Origin: Nemertoderma westbladi
Taxonomy: Eukaryota; Xenacoelomorpha; Nemertodermatida; Nemertodermatidae
DNA length: 47,399 nt
Reading direction: 5' to 3'
Assembly: GCA_032718475.1 (NCBI GenBank)
Contig: JAUCBJ010007099.1
Coordinates: 1-47,399, forward strand
Below the pieces are notes generated by a model, which saw nothing but the letters and a program-made list of their open reading frames with translations, had not been told where the DNA came from and did no database searches. The first letter of the stretch is position 1. Each line of letters starts with the position of its first letter. Shown here piece after piece: positions 1 through 11,196 of this stretch. Position numbers and translations under genes: made by a program.

Positions 1-2055
1 TAACTGTTGAACAGTCCCTTCTAACTCTCGGACCTGTTGAGAGGAGCGTGTTTGATTCTCCTCCATCTTTCTGAGGAGAATGTCCATCCCCCGCCGTCTC
101 TCGTCCACCCAATCAACCGCCGAAACGGGATCCGCCAACGTCGTAGCGGGCGGACGAGGGACAACGGGCGACAAATCTGGAATATTTCGCTCGGGGTCCA
201 GGACCTGAACTGTCTCCTGGGCAGTTCTACTGGGCACAGGTAGCTTAGTGCTAGGTAGAGGGAATTTAGAAGTAGCTTCAGGGAGCACAGGTGTGTCTAT
301 CACCGAAGGGGTGATTTCAAGAACAGGCCTAATTATTTCAGGCTCATCTACTATAGTAGGGAGTCTTTCTATTGTAATTATTTGGTCTGTGGGCTCTGTA
401 CTACCTAAGTTGGTGTTATTTAGTTGCCTTCTAACAGCTGGAGGCAAATCAGGCAATTTCTGACGGTGGAATGTTCTTTTACGTCTGCTTAGGCGAGGTC
501 GATTTCCTCCGCCTTCGGTGTCGGTGGTATCGCCTTCCTCAGATGATGTATACCCCTGTCTCTTGGGAGTAGATCGACTCATCATCTGCATATTGCTCGC
601 TGTTAACTGTTTATTGAAGTTGTCTTGCTTCTCTTGAAGAATTTCCAACTCTAGTTGGGTTGTTTCTTCAGCCGCTTTCCGTTCTGCTTCTGCCACTTTT
701 GCCTCTGCCGCTGCCTCTGCCTCTGCCGCTGCCTCTGCCGCTTTTGCCTCTGCCGCTGCCTCTGCCGCTTTTGCCTTAGCCGCTGCCTCTGCCGCTTTTG
801 CCTTGGCCGCTACCTCTGCCGCCTTTGCCTTGGCCGCTGCCGCCTTTCTTTCTGCTTCTGCAGCTACCACTGCTGCTTTCTTTCTGTCTTCTATGCGTTT
901 TTTCTTTACTTGTTCTTCCCTTTCTCTAGCGATGCGGAGTTGTTCATCGAATTTAGCTTGGTTCGCCGCTAACCTATCCACATCAATCGCATCTAACACA
1001 AGTTTGGCTCCTTCGCTATTAGGGCTAAGTCCCTCTAGCCTTCTCCTCAACTCTTCATCTCCCACAAAACGCTGATAGTCTGACAGATAGATATCAATGG
1101 CATCCTTCTTATGCGGTTTCTCTGCCGTCGCTTCACTTTCCACTTGGGAAAAAGTAGCGTCTGTTGATTCTCCATGGGTTGAGCGCTCCTCCAACTGAGC
1201 CTTCCACTGAGCTGCTCCTTGAACCTGGCGACTCACCCGTTGAAACCAAGTCTTTACGGCAACTTGCAACGACGTGTCTTGTCTTCTTTTAGAAGCCTCC
1301 TCAAAGGCGGATAAGATTAGCCTAATTCGTAGAACTCTTTCTCTAACTTGATAAAGCAGCGATCCCTGCTCTTGAGGTCCTTGAGGTTGTTTAAACAGTT
1401 GTCTTTCTACTCGCTCCATAGAGCTGAAGAATCCCTGGGCGTATCCGGCTGCGGACCTCTTCCATACAGCTGGATCGATGGTTTCCTTGGCTACTCCCAT
1501 CCGGTGTATGTCTTCCCAGGCAGCTTCTGATAAATCAAACGGGAGTCCGGGTCCGGGGAAGTTCCATTGCGACTCGACAATAGACTTCAGTTCTTCACTA
1601 GTGTATCCCGCGTAGCTATCTCTAGTTGACCGTTGACTTCTCGCCCAATCGATCTGGTGTTCTTCCACCGCGATCAATAACCCAGCGAGCACGGCTGCAG
1701 GAAGGATGAGAAGGGGATCCGTATAAACCGCATCCGTCATCTCTGCTCCGCTCTCGGGTGTCAGCTCTACAGTATCCTCACTACTGGAGCTGCTGGGCCG
1801 CTGAGGAATAAGTTCTTGACTAGTGGGTTGTTGCTGTTCCGCTGCCTTTTGGTCCCGCTTGACCTGAGCTCGAGTGCCTATGATAGACCTACGATGTTGG
1901 ACCAGCCTAGGTTCTGTTATTACTACTGGAGGGATGACCTTCCTCACAGTGGGAGGTGAACTGGATTTACGACCAGACGGTTGTACGTCTCTATCTGAGT
2001 CGCAGATAGTTACATCTAATAAACTGTCTGACAGGTTCTGCTTAGTATCAGACAT
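1..2055 (-). CDS. gag N-terminal part of a BEL/Pao-like retrotransposon (left copy, cut by window edge)
   Basis: Reading minus from the ATG at 2055, the frame stays open for 685 codons to the window edge, so the 3' part is missing. It is a clear homologue of the gag at 13379-17233, starting with nearly the same residues (MSDTKQNLSDSL) and colinear throughout. It holds only the long N-terminal region that precedes the DUF1759, zinc-knuckle and protease domains in the other copy. Around residues 390-460 (nucleotides about 670-885) lies a Lys/Glu/Ala-rich stretch built of repeated KAAEAA-like units, about twice as long as in the right copy and probably helical. In the family, Gag packages the RNA and forms the particle. 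The frame is intact as far as seen. A plus-strand Cys/Leu-rich ORF here is its antisense shadow. Confidence 0.85.
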   Translation of the reverse strand, partial: MSDTKQNLSDSLLDVTICDSDRDVQPSGRKSSSPPTVRKVIPPVVITEPRLVQHRRSIIGTRAQVKRDQKAAEQQQPTSQELIPQRPSSSSSEDTVELTPESGAEMTDAVYTDPLLILPAAVLAGLLIAVEEHQIDWARSQRSTRDSYAGYTSEELKSIVESQWNFPGPGLPFDLSEAAWEDIHRMGVAKETIDPAVWKRSAAGYAQGFFSSMERVERQLFKQPQGPQEQGSLLYQVRERVLRIRLILSAFEEASKRRQDTSLQVAVKTWFQRVSRQVQGAAQWKAQLEERSTHGESTDATFSQVESEATAEKPHKKDAIDIYLSDYQRFVGDEELRRRLEGLSPNSEGAKLVLDAIDVDRLAANQAKFDEQLRIAREREEQVKKKRIEDRKKAAVVAAEAERKAAAAKAKAAEVAAKAKAAEAAAKAKAAEAAAEAKAAEAAAEAEAAAEAKVAEAERKAAEETTQLELEILQEKQDNFNKQLTASNMQMMSRSTPKRQGYTSSEEGDTTDTEGGGNRPRLSRRKRTFHRQKLPDLPPAVRRQLNNTNLGSTEPTDQIITIERLPTIVDEPEIIRPVLEITPSVIDTPVLPEATSKFPLPSTKLPVPSRTAQETVQVLDPERNIPDLSPVVPRPPATTLADPVSAVDWVDERRRGMDILLRKMEENQTRSSQQVRELEGTVQQL

Positions 2056-2189
2056 GACTAGGTATGTACAGTTGAATGCCTACTGCTATATTACAGTCTA
2101 AGCAAGTCTAGTAACTCAGTATGAACTGCTAGCCTAGTAATTAATTACCGTTACTGCTACTCAGTGTAGCGTGATATATATATAATATA

Positions 2190-2445
2190 TTAGAATACCG
2201 GTATACTTATAGTATATATAACTATATAAGTATTATTACAGACTAGGTTTATCACAGAATACCGGTATAATTTTAGCACAAATATATATAAATATATAAT
2301 AGGCCTATCGGAATACCGGTATACAGCTTACAGTTTGTAGGATATATAATTCTGAAATAGAATTAATTACAAGTACCGGTATAATTTCAGCCTAGATTTA
2401 TAGAAATAAAGATAATAGGCCTATCGTAAATACCGGTATATCAAT
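2190..2445. repeat. array of ataccggtat palindromes near the gag start (left copy)
   Basis: Five occurrences of the palindromic core accggta, mostly inside ataccggtat, recur every 55-65 bases in AT-rich DNA just upstream of gag. The right element has the matching array at 12990-13300. The function is unknown. Confidence 0.7.
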
Positions 2446-3377
2446 TATTTCAAATAATTGAATTTCTGTTACTTTAGGGTTACTTTGTTACTTTACTTAC
2501 TTTATTACCGTTATTTGAGCAGTAATCCAACTGATATTGAGACCTAATTGTTATATGGTAGGCCTACTATTTATAAATCGTTAGATTTGATTTATAATTT
2601 ATATATACCCGTTTTAATGGGTTTTGTCAATGTTTGAAATAAATGTTATTATTTCTGGGGGTAATCACTACACAAAGCGGTGCGCTTTCAGTGAAGTGTT
2701 ACATATAGGACACTAAAACAAATAATTCTAATTTACCTAAGTTACTTAATACTACAAATTACGTACAATTCGGGTGAGATTACAATCTCTAAATAAACAC
2801 AAAAATTTACGAAAACACAAATACGAATTTTTAGGGTAATTTTACAAGAAGTCTACAAACCAGCCTAACAAAGGGTTAGATAACCGGTTATTACAACGGA
2901 CAGGGTACTACGGTATTTGAAATAATAAGTAGTAGTAAATACACTGCGTTGTCTAGATAGGAAAATACCACCGCCTGACGACCTATAGCCGTATCGCTAT
3001 AGGTTCTACGTTATGTATCACGGAGTGTTCCTACCTAGAAGTTAATAGAGCTAATCGAATGTGCCTATCAACCACTTTACAACACAGATATAATGCCTAC
3101 ACTAATTACTTCCGGAAAGCACTGTACACTAAACCCTAAATTAGGTACGAGTACTTGTACAACAAATAATCAGTAGTTAAATATACTTGAACAGCTAAAA
3201 GAACCACGGCATCTGCTGGAGTGACCGATGCACAAAATCACCAGTCTTTACCTACGCCGAGCAGCCCGTATAGTACCGAGGTTAATTTAACTATAGCGGT
3301 ATGTATAACAAACACAATTACTGTAGGAACAAACTTGGGGAATGAATGTTGCGGATAATCGCATAAACTCTGAATAA

Positions 3378-3953
3378 TAAATATTACGCTACGCGTACAA
3401 ACTACTCAAACAAAATACAGACCGAACACTGACAGACTACTATCAAGCCTAAACAAACTACGGTATATGCAGACTCCGAAATGATTAGGGAGTATGCGCT
3501 CTAACCCAGTAGTGCGACTTATTCTTTAGTTGGGGGATTACCTTACAGCGTTCGCTGCCCCTACTGCCTAATCGTACTTAATCGGACAGATGATCTACAC
3601 ACGCGGCAATCCGTTCAGACCTAATAACAGCCAGACAACTATCCAGCCTACAAATTATCTAAATAAAATTATACGCTACCCATACAGACTTACACAAACA
3701 AAGTACAGACTAAACGATGGCAGACCACTCTCAAGCCTAAATAAACCACAGGACATGCAGACTCCGAAATGATTAGGGAGTATGCGCTCTAACCCAGTAG
3801 TGCGACTTATTCTTTAGTTGGGGGATTACCTTACAGCGTTCGCTGCCCCTACTGCCTAATCGTACTTAATCGGACAAGTGCTCTACACACACTGCAATTC
3901 GTTCGGAGCTAACAGCAATCAGACAACAGCTCAGCCTACAAATTGTCTGTCCA
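3378..3953. repeat. 288-bp tandem duplication in the retroelement leader (left copy)
   Basis: The block containing tgcagactccgaaatgatta recurs at 3468 and 3756, a shift of 288 bases. Similarity runs from about 3378 to about 3953, giving two diverged copies. The right element carries a duplication of the same 288-base period, so it predates the split of the two elements. Confidence 0.8.
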
Positions 3954-4267
3954 ATCTGATCAGGTTTACACGCCTTCTGTTCAATACTGGCCTACAAACA
4001 AATAAAACTTGACAGAAATAAGTAAAAATCTCAATAAAAAACCAGGGCTGCAGTCCCTGATAAATTATTAAGGCCTACTGGTATATAATAATCAAAATCG
4101 AATAATACTGCTATACCTGTACTGCTGTAGGTACCGGTCCGGGTGGTTAGGTAGTCAGGCCTACTGGTACCGGTTCTGGCAGTTGGGCCTACTGACCTAC
4201 AGATGTACCGGTTGACCGGTACTTTCAACTTTATTGCTTACTGCAACAAAGAAGCTATATCCTTTAA

Positions 4268-5300
4268 TGTTCGCGCTTTCAGACCTTTGGCAGTTTAACC
4301 CACCAAATTAAGATGTCTTCTAGATATTAAATCTGTTTTTTAGTCTATGACAAGTATTTGATTCACTACACTAGTCGAAACCAATCCGTGCGCGACCATT
4401 CACCCGCTGGATATTCCCGGGAGATTGGGTTCGACGGTTTAATTTTATTGCTATGTAAGCCTAATGTATTATTCGACTGACAGTACTATATAATCTCTGA
4501 CAATATTATTCACCTTCGGTAATATTAACAGTTCCTTTAGGACGTGGCGCTTTATCTATATAAACAGAGTTATGACTTAAACTACTCACAACGATATGGC
4601 TTAATTATAATTCACATATATGGCGCATTCTTTAGGAATTGCTTCTTTAACAGACTCACTCATACACAATGCTGCACAATACTGCACACTAATCTGCCAA
4701 TCTTCACTGATTTTAGTCACATATAAAAGGAACACAGGCTGACTCATGTAGGGTCTATCAAATAACATTAGATTCACTTCAAACCACTTTAACACAAGTC
4801 ACAATCGTTATTGGTAACCTTTCTCTCTTACCTTCGGTATATCAAGAATATTGGGTTGCGGGGTTATTTATCGTTATTCCAAATATAATAATTCATCAAC
4901 CATATTATGAAGAACTGACAGTAAATAGCAGTATAAAACAACAACTGAACAGTTAGGTAGATCGGTACGTCAGTACCGGTATGTCAGTTAAAGGATATAT
5001 GCCCTTTATAATTAAACCTACCAGTGTACGACTAAAAAACAGTACAGCACAAAATACTTCCAAGCCGTTCTTTCTTTGGCTCAAGACTGAATGTCAACAC
5101 TGCACATAGGCATTGCGTCATTTCTCGGAAATTTTCTGTACAAGGAGCCACAAAAACGCTCTCATTGGCTGACTGAACTGAGAGACGCCGTAGAACAAAG
5201 GAAATCAACACGTATGAATGTCAGCTGTTAACCGTAGTCATAGTAACTACTGTTCAAGAGTAGCTATCACCCCTTTGCGTCACGAATTGCCATAGAATCA
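4268..5300 (-). mobile_element. LTR of the left BEL/Pao-like element (outer end uncertain)
   Basis: Read on the minus strand, this stretch aligns with the LTR at 10005-11196. Shared landmarks are the end gcgcgaaca (complement at 4268-4275), the motif cgggtgaatg near 4400, gataaagcgccacgtcctaaagg near 4530-4560 with a TATA-like tatatagataa just before it, and the block agaccctac(a/g)tgagtca near 4750. The inner end at 4268 is firm. Similarity fades beyond about 5100, so the outer boundary and any target duplication are not resolved. Divergence from the right element's LTRs is much higher than between those two LTRs. Confidence 0.65.
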
Positions 5301-5731
5301 TAAAATATGCCTTTCACAGTACACATACGGAGGAAATAGGTCTTAGATCCTCTAAAAACACCGATACAGCAATAATACGGTCTCTTACACTTATTAAATC
5401 AACTACAGAGTATTTTAATGTAAAAGATAATAAAAATAACGGGGCAATTCAGCAAAGGCTTTTACAAATTCCATCGAATTGCTAACACCAAAAAACCGGT
5501 GTAAATCAAAAATAGAGATGTTACAATTAATATTTAATGAAATGTAATTTTCAAAAAACGTCTCAAAAAAAGTGCCAAAAGTAGGGTTAAAAAATGGTGC
5601 TATAACTCGAAAACTACCCAATATTTTTGAAAACGGTTTTCACTACTAGGAAGACAATAGATTTTTAGGAAAAGTCGTAAAATTTCAGATTCCAAACTGC
5701 GTTTGTTTTAGAATTATAACAAAAAAACCAC
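5301..5731. other. no gene seen
   Basis: AT-rich DNA between the left LTR and a poly-G hairpin. The 68-residue minus ORF at 5415-5621 has low-complexity composition and no recognisable motif. It may include the unresolved outer end of the LTR. Confidence 0.5.
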
Positions 5732-5760
5732 GGGGGGGGGGTCATATTGACCCCCCCCCC
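5732..5760. repeat. perfect G10/C10 hairpin
   Basis: Ten G, tca, a three-base loop tat, tga, then ten C form a perfect inverted repeat with 13-bp arms. Confidence 0.9.
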
Positions 5761-5931
5761 GGGTTTAATAGGGTTAATTGATTATTAAACATTGAGGCGG
5801 GATATTAATTCTCCGAGGTGGGAGTTTACTACTGTGTCTCAAAAAGATAATTATAATAATATAACGGGGATATTTATACTAAACTCATTTGCTGCAATGG
5901 ATTTTTAATTTATGTTATTTTGTTATTTTAG

Positions 5932-6622
5932 ATGCATCGAGAGCGGTGAGGTGTTTGCCGTTATTGCTAACGACGGCAAACAGTCGGCAAGGCTGTTTAT
6001 GGACAGAAAGAAGTGTTGGCGTGGGGTCCCAAGTCCACATCATAGACCCTGTTCTCATAGGGAAAGAGAACTCCGACCTCGTTGTTGTCGGGGTAGACGA
6101 TATGCTGGTACTGGTAATCCAGCCGTCCAATGTGGAGAAGTCGGCCGTTACTTGGGACCCCGAGTCGACAGCGATGGGTTCCTTCGCTATGAGGGCGACA
6201 GCCCTCAACCTGAACCGAATCAAGGTGGTGGAGGATGTCTGTGGCGGGGCAGTACGGGAGGGACTGTCCCTGTCTGGTGTCCTGCCCCCCCAGTGAAGTG
6301 GGGATTCTATGTGGCTGTTAAGCCGGATTTCCTCCAGGCCATAGATCGGGTCACGTCGCGTCGCTTTCTAAACAGCTTTATAGGAGGTAGATGCCTCAGC
6401 CTGGATGAGGTCCCTCAGTGTCGCGAGTATATCCGGCAGATGTTAAGGGACCTTAACGTCTTGGAGGGGGTTCACTGGATGGTGTCTGGGTGGATGCGGC
6501 CAGCGTTGAAGGAGGGTGATGAACAAGTCACTCTTCCTTCCTACCACATATCATCCATCTGGCTGCTGGATTATCCAGTGGGCGTCTTCCCAGTTTGTCC
6601 TTTCAATGCTGGACACATATAA
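5932..6622 (+). pseudogene. frameshifted exon-like remnant of an unrecognised protein (possible OB-fold start)
   Basis: A good 3' splice site (ttttgttattttag) ends at 5931, and protein-like sequence follows in alternating frames. Frame 2 gives SGEVFAVIANDGKQSARLFM. From about 6012 frame 3 gives VGVGSQVHIIDPVLIGKE and 80 more residues. From the C7 run near 6285 frame 2 resumes with VKWGFYVAVKPDF and runs to the stop at 6622. The two shifts are +1 and -1, so the ancestral ORF of about 230 residues is readable. The first 60 residues alternate hydrophobic strands with glycines, as OB-fold nucleic-acid-binding domains do, but that is only an impression. I do not recognise the family. GC content is clearly higher than in the flanks, supporting former coding use. 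Confidence 0.45.
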
Positions 6623-8190
6623 CTCGTTACACATCCCATAGGGGCAGCAGGGCGCATAATTAATCAATTATGATCTTTTATTTGTTCTTTATTTTTCGTT
6701 TTTCATAGTCCATAGCTTTAAATTGTCCATAGGACCTGCTAGCGTGTTATTAATAATTAGTGATGTTTTTGGAATATTTATTTTGTTATTATAGTTTACT
6801 TAAAATGCGTTCTACCAAAATCATAATTAATGATCGTATTATATCAGGCCAAATAAGTATTAAATGTAGTTATATCACATTTTGTAACACGCCGAGACAG
6901 TTTAATGTTTTGGTTTGTAACGTGGGTAATCTGGTAAAACCCCTTAAGTCGATTTTTGGCCATTTTCAGGTTTTTGGTGATTCTGGTACCTTAGATTGAT
7001 ATCCACCTTCTGACAAAACCCCAGAAGTTAAACAGCGATAATAACGGAGAAAAACGCAAAATAAGATCCCGTCTAAATATCGCTTGATCTGTTAAAACCC
7101 CCTAAGTAGTAGTGAGTTTTGAAGTAGGTCTACGGTATTAGTATTAAATGAATAGGTTGCCTACTCAACACCTAACAGTATTTTTAAATAGCTGCAAATT
7201 TGTAATGCTTATTTTAACCTTTAAAAAAAATACAGTAGTTGCACAGATTCGGTCGTATCGTCCTTACCTTATGTTAGAGGCAATGAGTGCGGAAATTAAA
7301 AAAATCAAGGAGAGCTACTTGTAACAAGTACGAAAAATAGAAAAGAAGGTCTCACCACTCATTTCCAGTATAGACCCCTCAGAACTAACTCCTCTCTAAT
7401 GGTACTACTACTAAAGGCTACTTCTCTAAAGGAAACGATAATCAGAGAATATTCAGAGAAAGTATACTTGGAAATATTTACTACAGTTACTAGGCAACTG
7501 TATGTACTGTAGGCCTATGTTGTGTACCAGTGTAGGCAATTCCTTACATTATATTAATTGTTTTTTATTATATTAATTGTTTTTTAATGTATTATACAAA
7601 ATTCATGCGCTTATACATAAACTGAGTCACAGATCGTTGAAAATTCTTATAAAAATAATACAAAGATGGAAGTGATATTCTGAGAGTCAGAATTTATACT
7701 TTCGCTTTCAAACTTTTCTACTACAGTAGCTTATTATGTTGTGACAAAAACCGAAGCAAAGTTATAATATTCTTAGCAATTAGGAAAATAATATTTACTA
7801 AAATAAATTGTCATTTCTTCAATATAATTGTAATTATTTATTTAACAGCAACAAATTTTGTTTACCAGAGGGAATATAATTTGTCATAAACGAAACGTAC
7901 AGAACAGAAATGCCATACAATCAATGAATATATTACAATATAAGTAAGTAGGTATATCAGTAAATCTAGTGTATTAAAGTAAAAGTAATATCTTATATAG
8001 TTTTCTGTAAGGTATTAAATATATCAACATTGGAAGGCGTGTAGGATGGTAAAATACTATTAAATGTCCTTGTACAAACTCTTATAGAACTCTGTTTAGT
8101 CGAATTGGGGGTTCCATCATTAAGGTAACGTATTCTTAAGCCTATGAAAAATTTTATTACATAAATGTTTAAGAACATAGATATGGATGG
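6623..8190. other. intergenic, no gene recognised
   Basis: AT-rich DNA. Two copies of an 18-base unit (ttatattaattgtttttt) lie in tandem near 7553-7589. Short ORFs here (6760-6999 plus, 7993-8208 minus) show no family resemblance. Confidence 0.5.
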
Positions 8191-8199
8191 ATGGATATT

Positions 8200-8370
8200 C
8201 CTTTCCACTGTATATTCAAATTATGTAAGAATGAAAACACTTCTGGTTATAAATTACTTAATTCTTCATTAGTCTGTCAGTGCGACAACTCAGCTGTACA
8301 GGACGAACATCATGTTCTACTTCACTGTCCTACAGTATGTCTCCACATATACGTAGTAAGTTTAGCATCC
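8200..8370 (+). pseudogene. possible non-LTR retrotransposon C-terminal fragment
   Basis: The 80-residue ORF at 8191-8433 contains CQCDNSAVQDEHHVLLHCPT. The pattern C-x-C...DE-x-H-x-LL-x-C-P is the zinc-binding tail often found after the reverse transcriptase of animal LINEs. Nothing else of a LINE is recognisable on either side, so this would be a short relic. The call rests on this motif alone. Confidence 0.3.
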
Positions 8371-8540
8371 GGTAGTGCAATCAGATTTGCAGAGCCTTTT
8401 TGCCTTGTCGCCAGAACTTTGGTGCTTATTTAACTATTTAATTTTAGTAATTATCAATTAATATAATATATTACTACTAATACAGTATAATGTAAATGCA
8501 TTGGCAATAATGCCAAATGAATCATGAAAGTTGTCCTAAA

Positions 8541-9171
8541 CTAATCACTTGCTTCATCCTCATCGCTCGTTTCACTATCTTCGCCATTATCTTTGCCGCC
8601 TTCTTGTTCCTCGTCACAATTTATCAAAATATTGCTGATGTCATCAGGGAAATACTCATCCGACCACTGGATGGATCCATCATCATTCCAGCCATGATCT
8701 GTGAATCTATTTATCGCGATAATATTATTTAGTGATGCTTTCCAGAGGTAAGCAACATAGTTGGCTCGTTTTATATGGAGACTAAGTACTCTTTTACAAG
8801 GGGGCATTGTTGACAAGTCATGGCATCTATGTTTCTTTAGGCAGTGCAAATTAAAAATCTGGTATCTAAGCTCATTGACAGTCCAATGTTGTTCTTGTTT
8901 GGTTGAATACAGTGAGCCCACATACTTCTCTAACACCAATTCCGTCTCTGCAGTTAATATTATCGAGCTTCCAAGCTCGGCAAATATTCTTTTGAAGTTC
9001 GAACACTTTTCAGCTATCTTCCAACAGCGTTTTTTAGATTTTCCAAAGAATGATGAAACCTGATCGTCTCCTGTAAAAGCGTGTACTCCTAGTACGCAGT
9101 CTTTTAGTTCTGTTGGCATTTCGAAATCACTAATTCGCAATACCTTGCGGGATTTGTTCCTTCCATTATCT
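8541..9171 (-). pseudogene. gene A, 3' exon: transposase-like family with GVHAFTGDD motif
   Basis: The minus frame is open from a splice acceptor (tgttattttag, ending at 9172) to the stop at 8541, about 209 residues. It includes GVHAFTGDDQVSSFFGKSKK, then NELRYQIF, LPPCK-like MPPCKRVLSLHIKRANYVA, and an acidic C-terminus (EEQEGGKDNGEDSETSDEDE). This order (HAFTG-D...GK, NELR, PPC, RAN) matches the C-terminal part of a family widespread in invertebrates that I know only as uncharacterised and often multi-copy. The Asp/His motifs suggest an RNase H-like transposase origin (inference). Its 5' parts lie at 9327-10004 and, across the retroelement, at 22284-22887. The central portion expected between the exons is not visible, so the gene is probably defective even without the insertion. 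Confidence 0.7.
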
Positions 9172-9326
9172 AAAATAACATTTTAATCGTGAGGATGTCG
9201 AAAAAAATGTACATTATTATGTAGATTATTTCTTTAGAATCATTACAAGAATCTACAAATTCAACAATATTTGTGATATTAATGTTTCCATGGCCAGTAA
9301 CTGAATCGACTTTCTGGTTGAAGTTA

Positions 9327-10004
9327 TCAAACCACCAAAACGCACCTAAGTTTTGGTATTTTCGCTGTGGTCAGGAGCCGATTCCACCACTCTAATTCAG
9401 CTTCTGCTTCATCAGACTCAATCTCACAAACCAACTTATAATTAATACTATGACCTAAGTGAGACAGTATTCTAATTGGAGTTTTCATTCCTATCATGTT
9501 ATGCAAGCCAAGGCCAACAAGAAAATGTTTCAATGTTACGAGTTTGCCGTTAGAAATAGCTTTGATGACATCTGACATAAGGGAATTGATGTAAACCTTA
9601 CTTTTGTCGGCACTGAAATGGCCCTTTCTTTTTAATATTGAGTTAAAGAATGTCTCAAGTGATTTTGGGAATTCTTTCTGTATATCTTTCAGCGACTCAA
9701 TATTTGGTATATTACCACCACTTATGTTTTCATGTTTGTCTATAAATTCCACAACATCATCATGGATATATTCAGCCGCATTCCTAATTATTATATTCTT
9801 ATCTTTGGAACTGGCTACAAGTTCTGGAGTTTTCCCATCAACCTGTAAGAAGGTAATTCTATCCTTATACTCTTGTTGGATCCGCTTCTTTAATGTACTG
9901 CGATAACTTCTTTCATTGTCTGTACCAAAACCTGTTCCATATGCTTTGTGTAAATTCAGAATCGACAATATTCCTTCTCTGTGTATTATCTGGTTGTTGA
10001 CGAC
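9327..10004 (-). pseudogene. gene A, middle part, cut by retrotransposon insertion
   Basis: The frame is open on the minus strand from the insertion point at 10004 to the stop at 9327 (226 codons). Recognisable family segments in order are GTGFGTDNERSYRSTLKKRI, a segment around ITFLQVDGKTPELVA, and LVTLKHFLVGLGLHNMIGMK, followed by a histidine-containing stretch (SHLGHSIN). Gene B carries the counterpart of the last part (KLHYLFGSRELIDFLHSLGY). Joining 10004 to 22284 after removing one copy of the duplicated acgac keeps the frame open, which shows the retroelement landed inside this coding sequence. The tail (WWNRLLTTAKIPKLRC) does not match the family as I know it, so the exon end may be a splice site I cannot place. 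Confidence 0.65.
10000..10004. repeat. 5-bp target site duplication, left copy (acgac)
   Basis: acgac lies directly before the TG of the left LTR and again directly after the CA of the right LTR at 22284-22288. Confidence 0.9.
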
Positions 10005-11196
10005 TGTAAAAGCTTTTGTGGGATAACTGATACGTTTGCCTTTGCTGGCCAGTTCCCCCCCAGTCGCTAGAATACTCTCAAAGGGATTTATAACTAAAAT
10101 AGTGCAAGCTACCAGCTTATTGGCTGATGTGCTGTACGGAGATATCTGGGCTCAGTTTAATCGGCCAACTAGCTTAGAGAGGTTGCCTTAGCCTTGCTGT
10201 TCGTGTCGGCCAATAGAATTTGCGTAGGCGTTGATTTCAACCTATCCCAGCGCTACTGAACTGAATTTCCTATCTTTATGCTCATCCTCTGTGTTGAACG
10301 GGGCTTCGTGGAATAAGAGTTTTTGGTATACTCGTATAGTAGTAGTAGTCATATGATTTTATATGATTCTGTTGTTGTGTTCCCATTTTCGCCATAACAC
10401 CGGCTTTTTGGGAAGAACTCTAGTAAAACTGCTTAAATTATCGAAAGTATAAACTGTTACCTAACCTACCGATCAATCTAATCAATCAACCTACCTATTA
10501 ATCATATTGTTTGTACTGTTATTTACTGTCAGTTATTAATTGTACCTATTTGTTGATGGAAATATTGCTCTTTGGATAATACGGATAAATCACCCAAATT
10601 CCCAATTTTCTTGATACACTACAGGTTAGAGAGACCGGCTATACATAACAATTGCGATTTATATTAATGTGGTGTGTATTGAATCCAATGTTATTTAGCA
10701 GACCCTACGTGAGTCAATTGCTGCTCTCTTTATGTGTGATCAAATATACTGACGGTCGGCAGAATAGTGTGTATGATTGTGATTGGTAACAAAGTATTTC
10801 CTAAAGAATACGCTTTATACTTTAATCATAAGCGGTATCGTTGCGTTTTAGTATAAGTCTTAGTTCTGTTTAAATAGATAAAGCGCCACGTCCTAAAGGA
10901 ACTGTTAATATTTCCCGAAAGCCAATAATATCTGTCAGAGATTAATTATTAACGATCTATCGAATAATACAGTAGGTATACACTGCAACCTTACACTGCA
11001 ATAATACAATTTAAGCAACCGAATTCAGCCTCCCGGGTGTAGATCCATCGGGTGAATGATCGCGCATGGGCTGCCTTCGGCTAATGTTTTGCATATTAGC
11101 ATAAAATATTGTCGTATGCTAAAGGTGTTTTAATTAACTAAAAGACATATAAATTTTGGCGGGTTAAACTGCTAAAGGTCTTCAAAAGCGCGAACA
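10005..11196 (+). repeat. 5' LTR (1192 bp)
   Basis: Direct repeat of 21092-22283 with identical length, TG...CA ends and two substitutions. A TATA-like element tttaaatagataa lies at about 10868-10880, at the same place as tatatagataa in the left-copy LTR, so transcription probably starts a few tens of bases downstream. Confidence 0.95.
10868..10880 (+). promoter_or_regulatory. TATA-like box of the 5' LTR
   Basis: tttaaatagataa is followed by aagcgccacgtcctaaagg. The block is preserved in the 3' LTR (21955-21967) and, as ttatatagataa, in the left element's LTR, an arrangement typical of an LTR promoter. Confidence 0.5.

Larger units (their letters stand above)
2056..4267 (-). other. long untranslated leader of the left BEL/Pao-like element
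   Basis: This non-coding stretch lies between the LTR and the gag start on the minus strand. It aligns as reverse complement, along its length, with 11197-13378 of the right element (about 2212 versus 2182 bp). Shared marks are a 288-bp tandem duplication, an array of ACCGGT palindromes next to gag, and long near-identical blocks, for example around 3180-3230. No credible ORF is present. No tRNA primer-binding site starting with TGG is seen next to the LTR end in either copy. Confidence 0.75.

Noticed and set aside
655-1075. Cys/Leu-rich and Ala-rich plus-strand ORFs
   Set aside because: Antisense shadows of the Ala/Glu/Lys repeat of the minus-strand gag.
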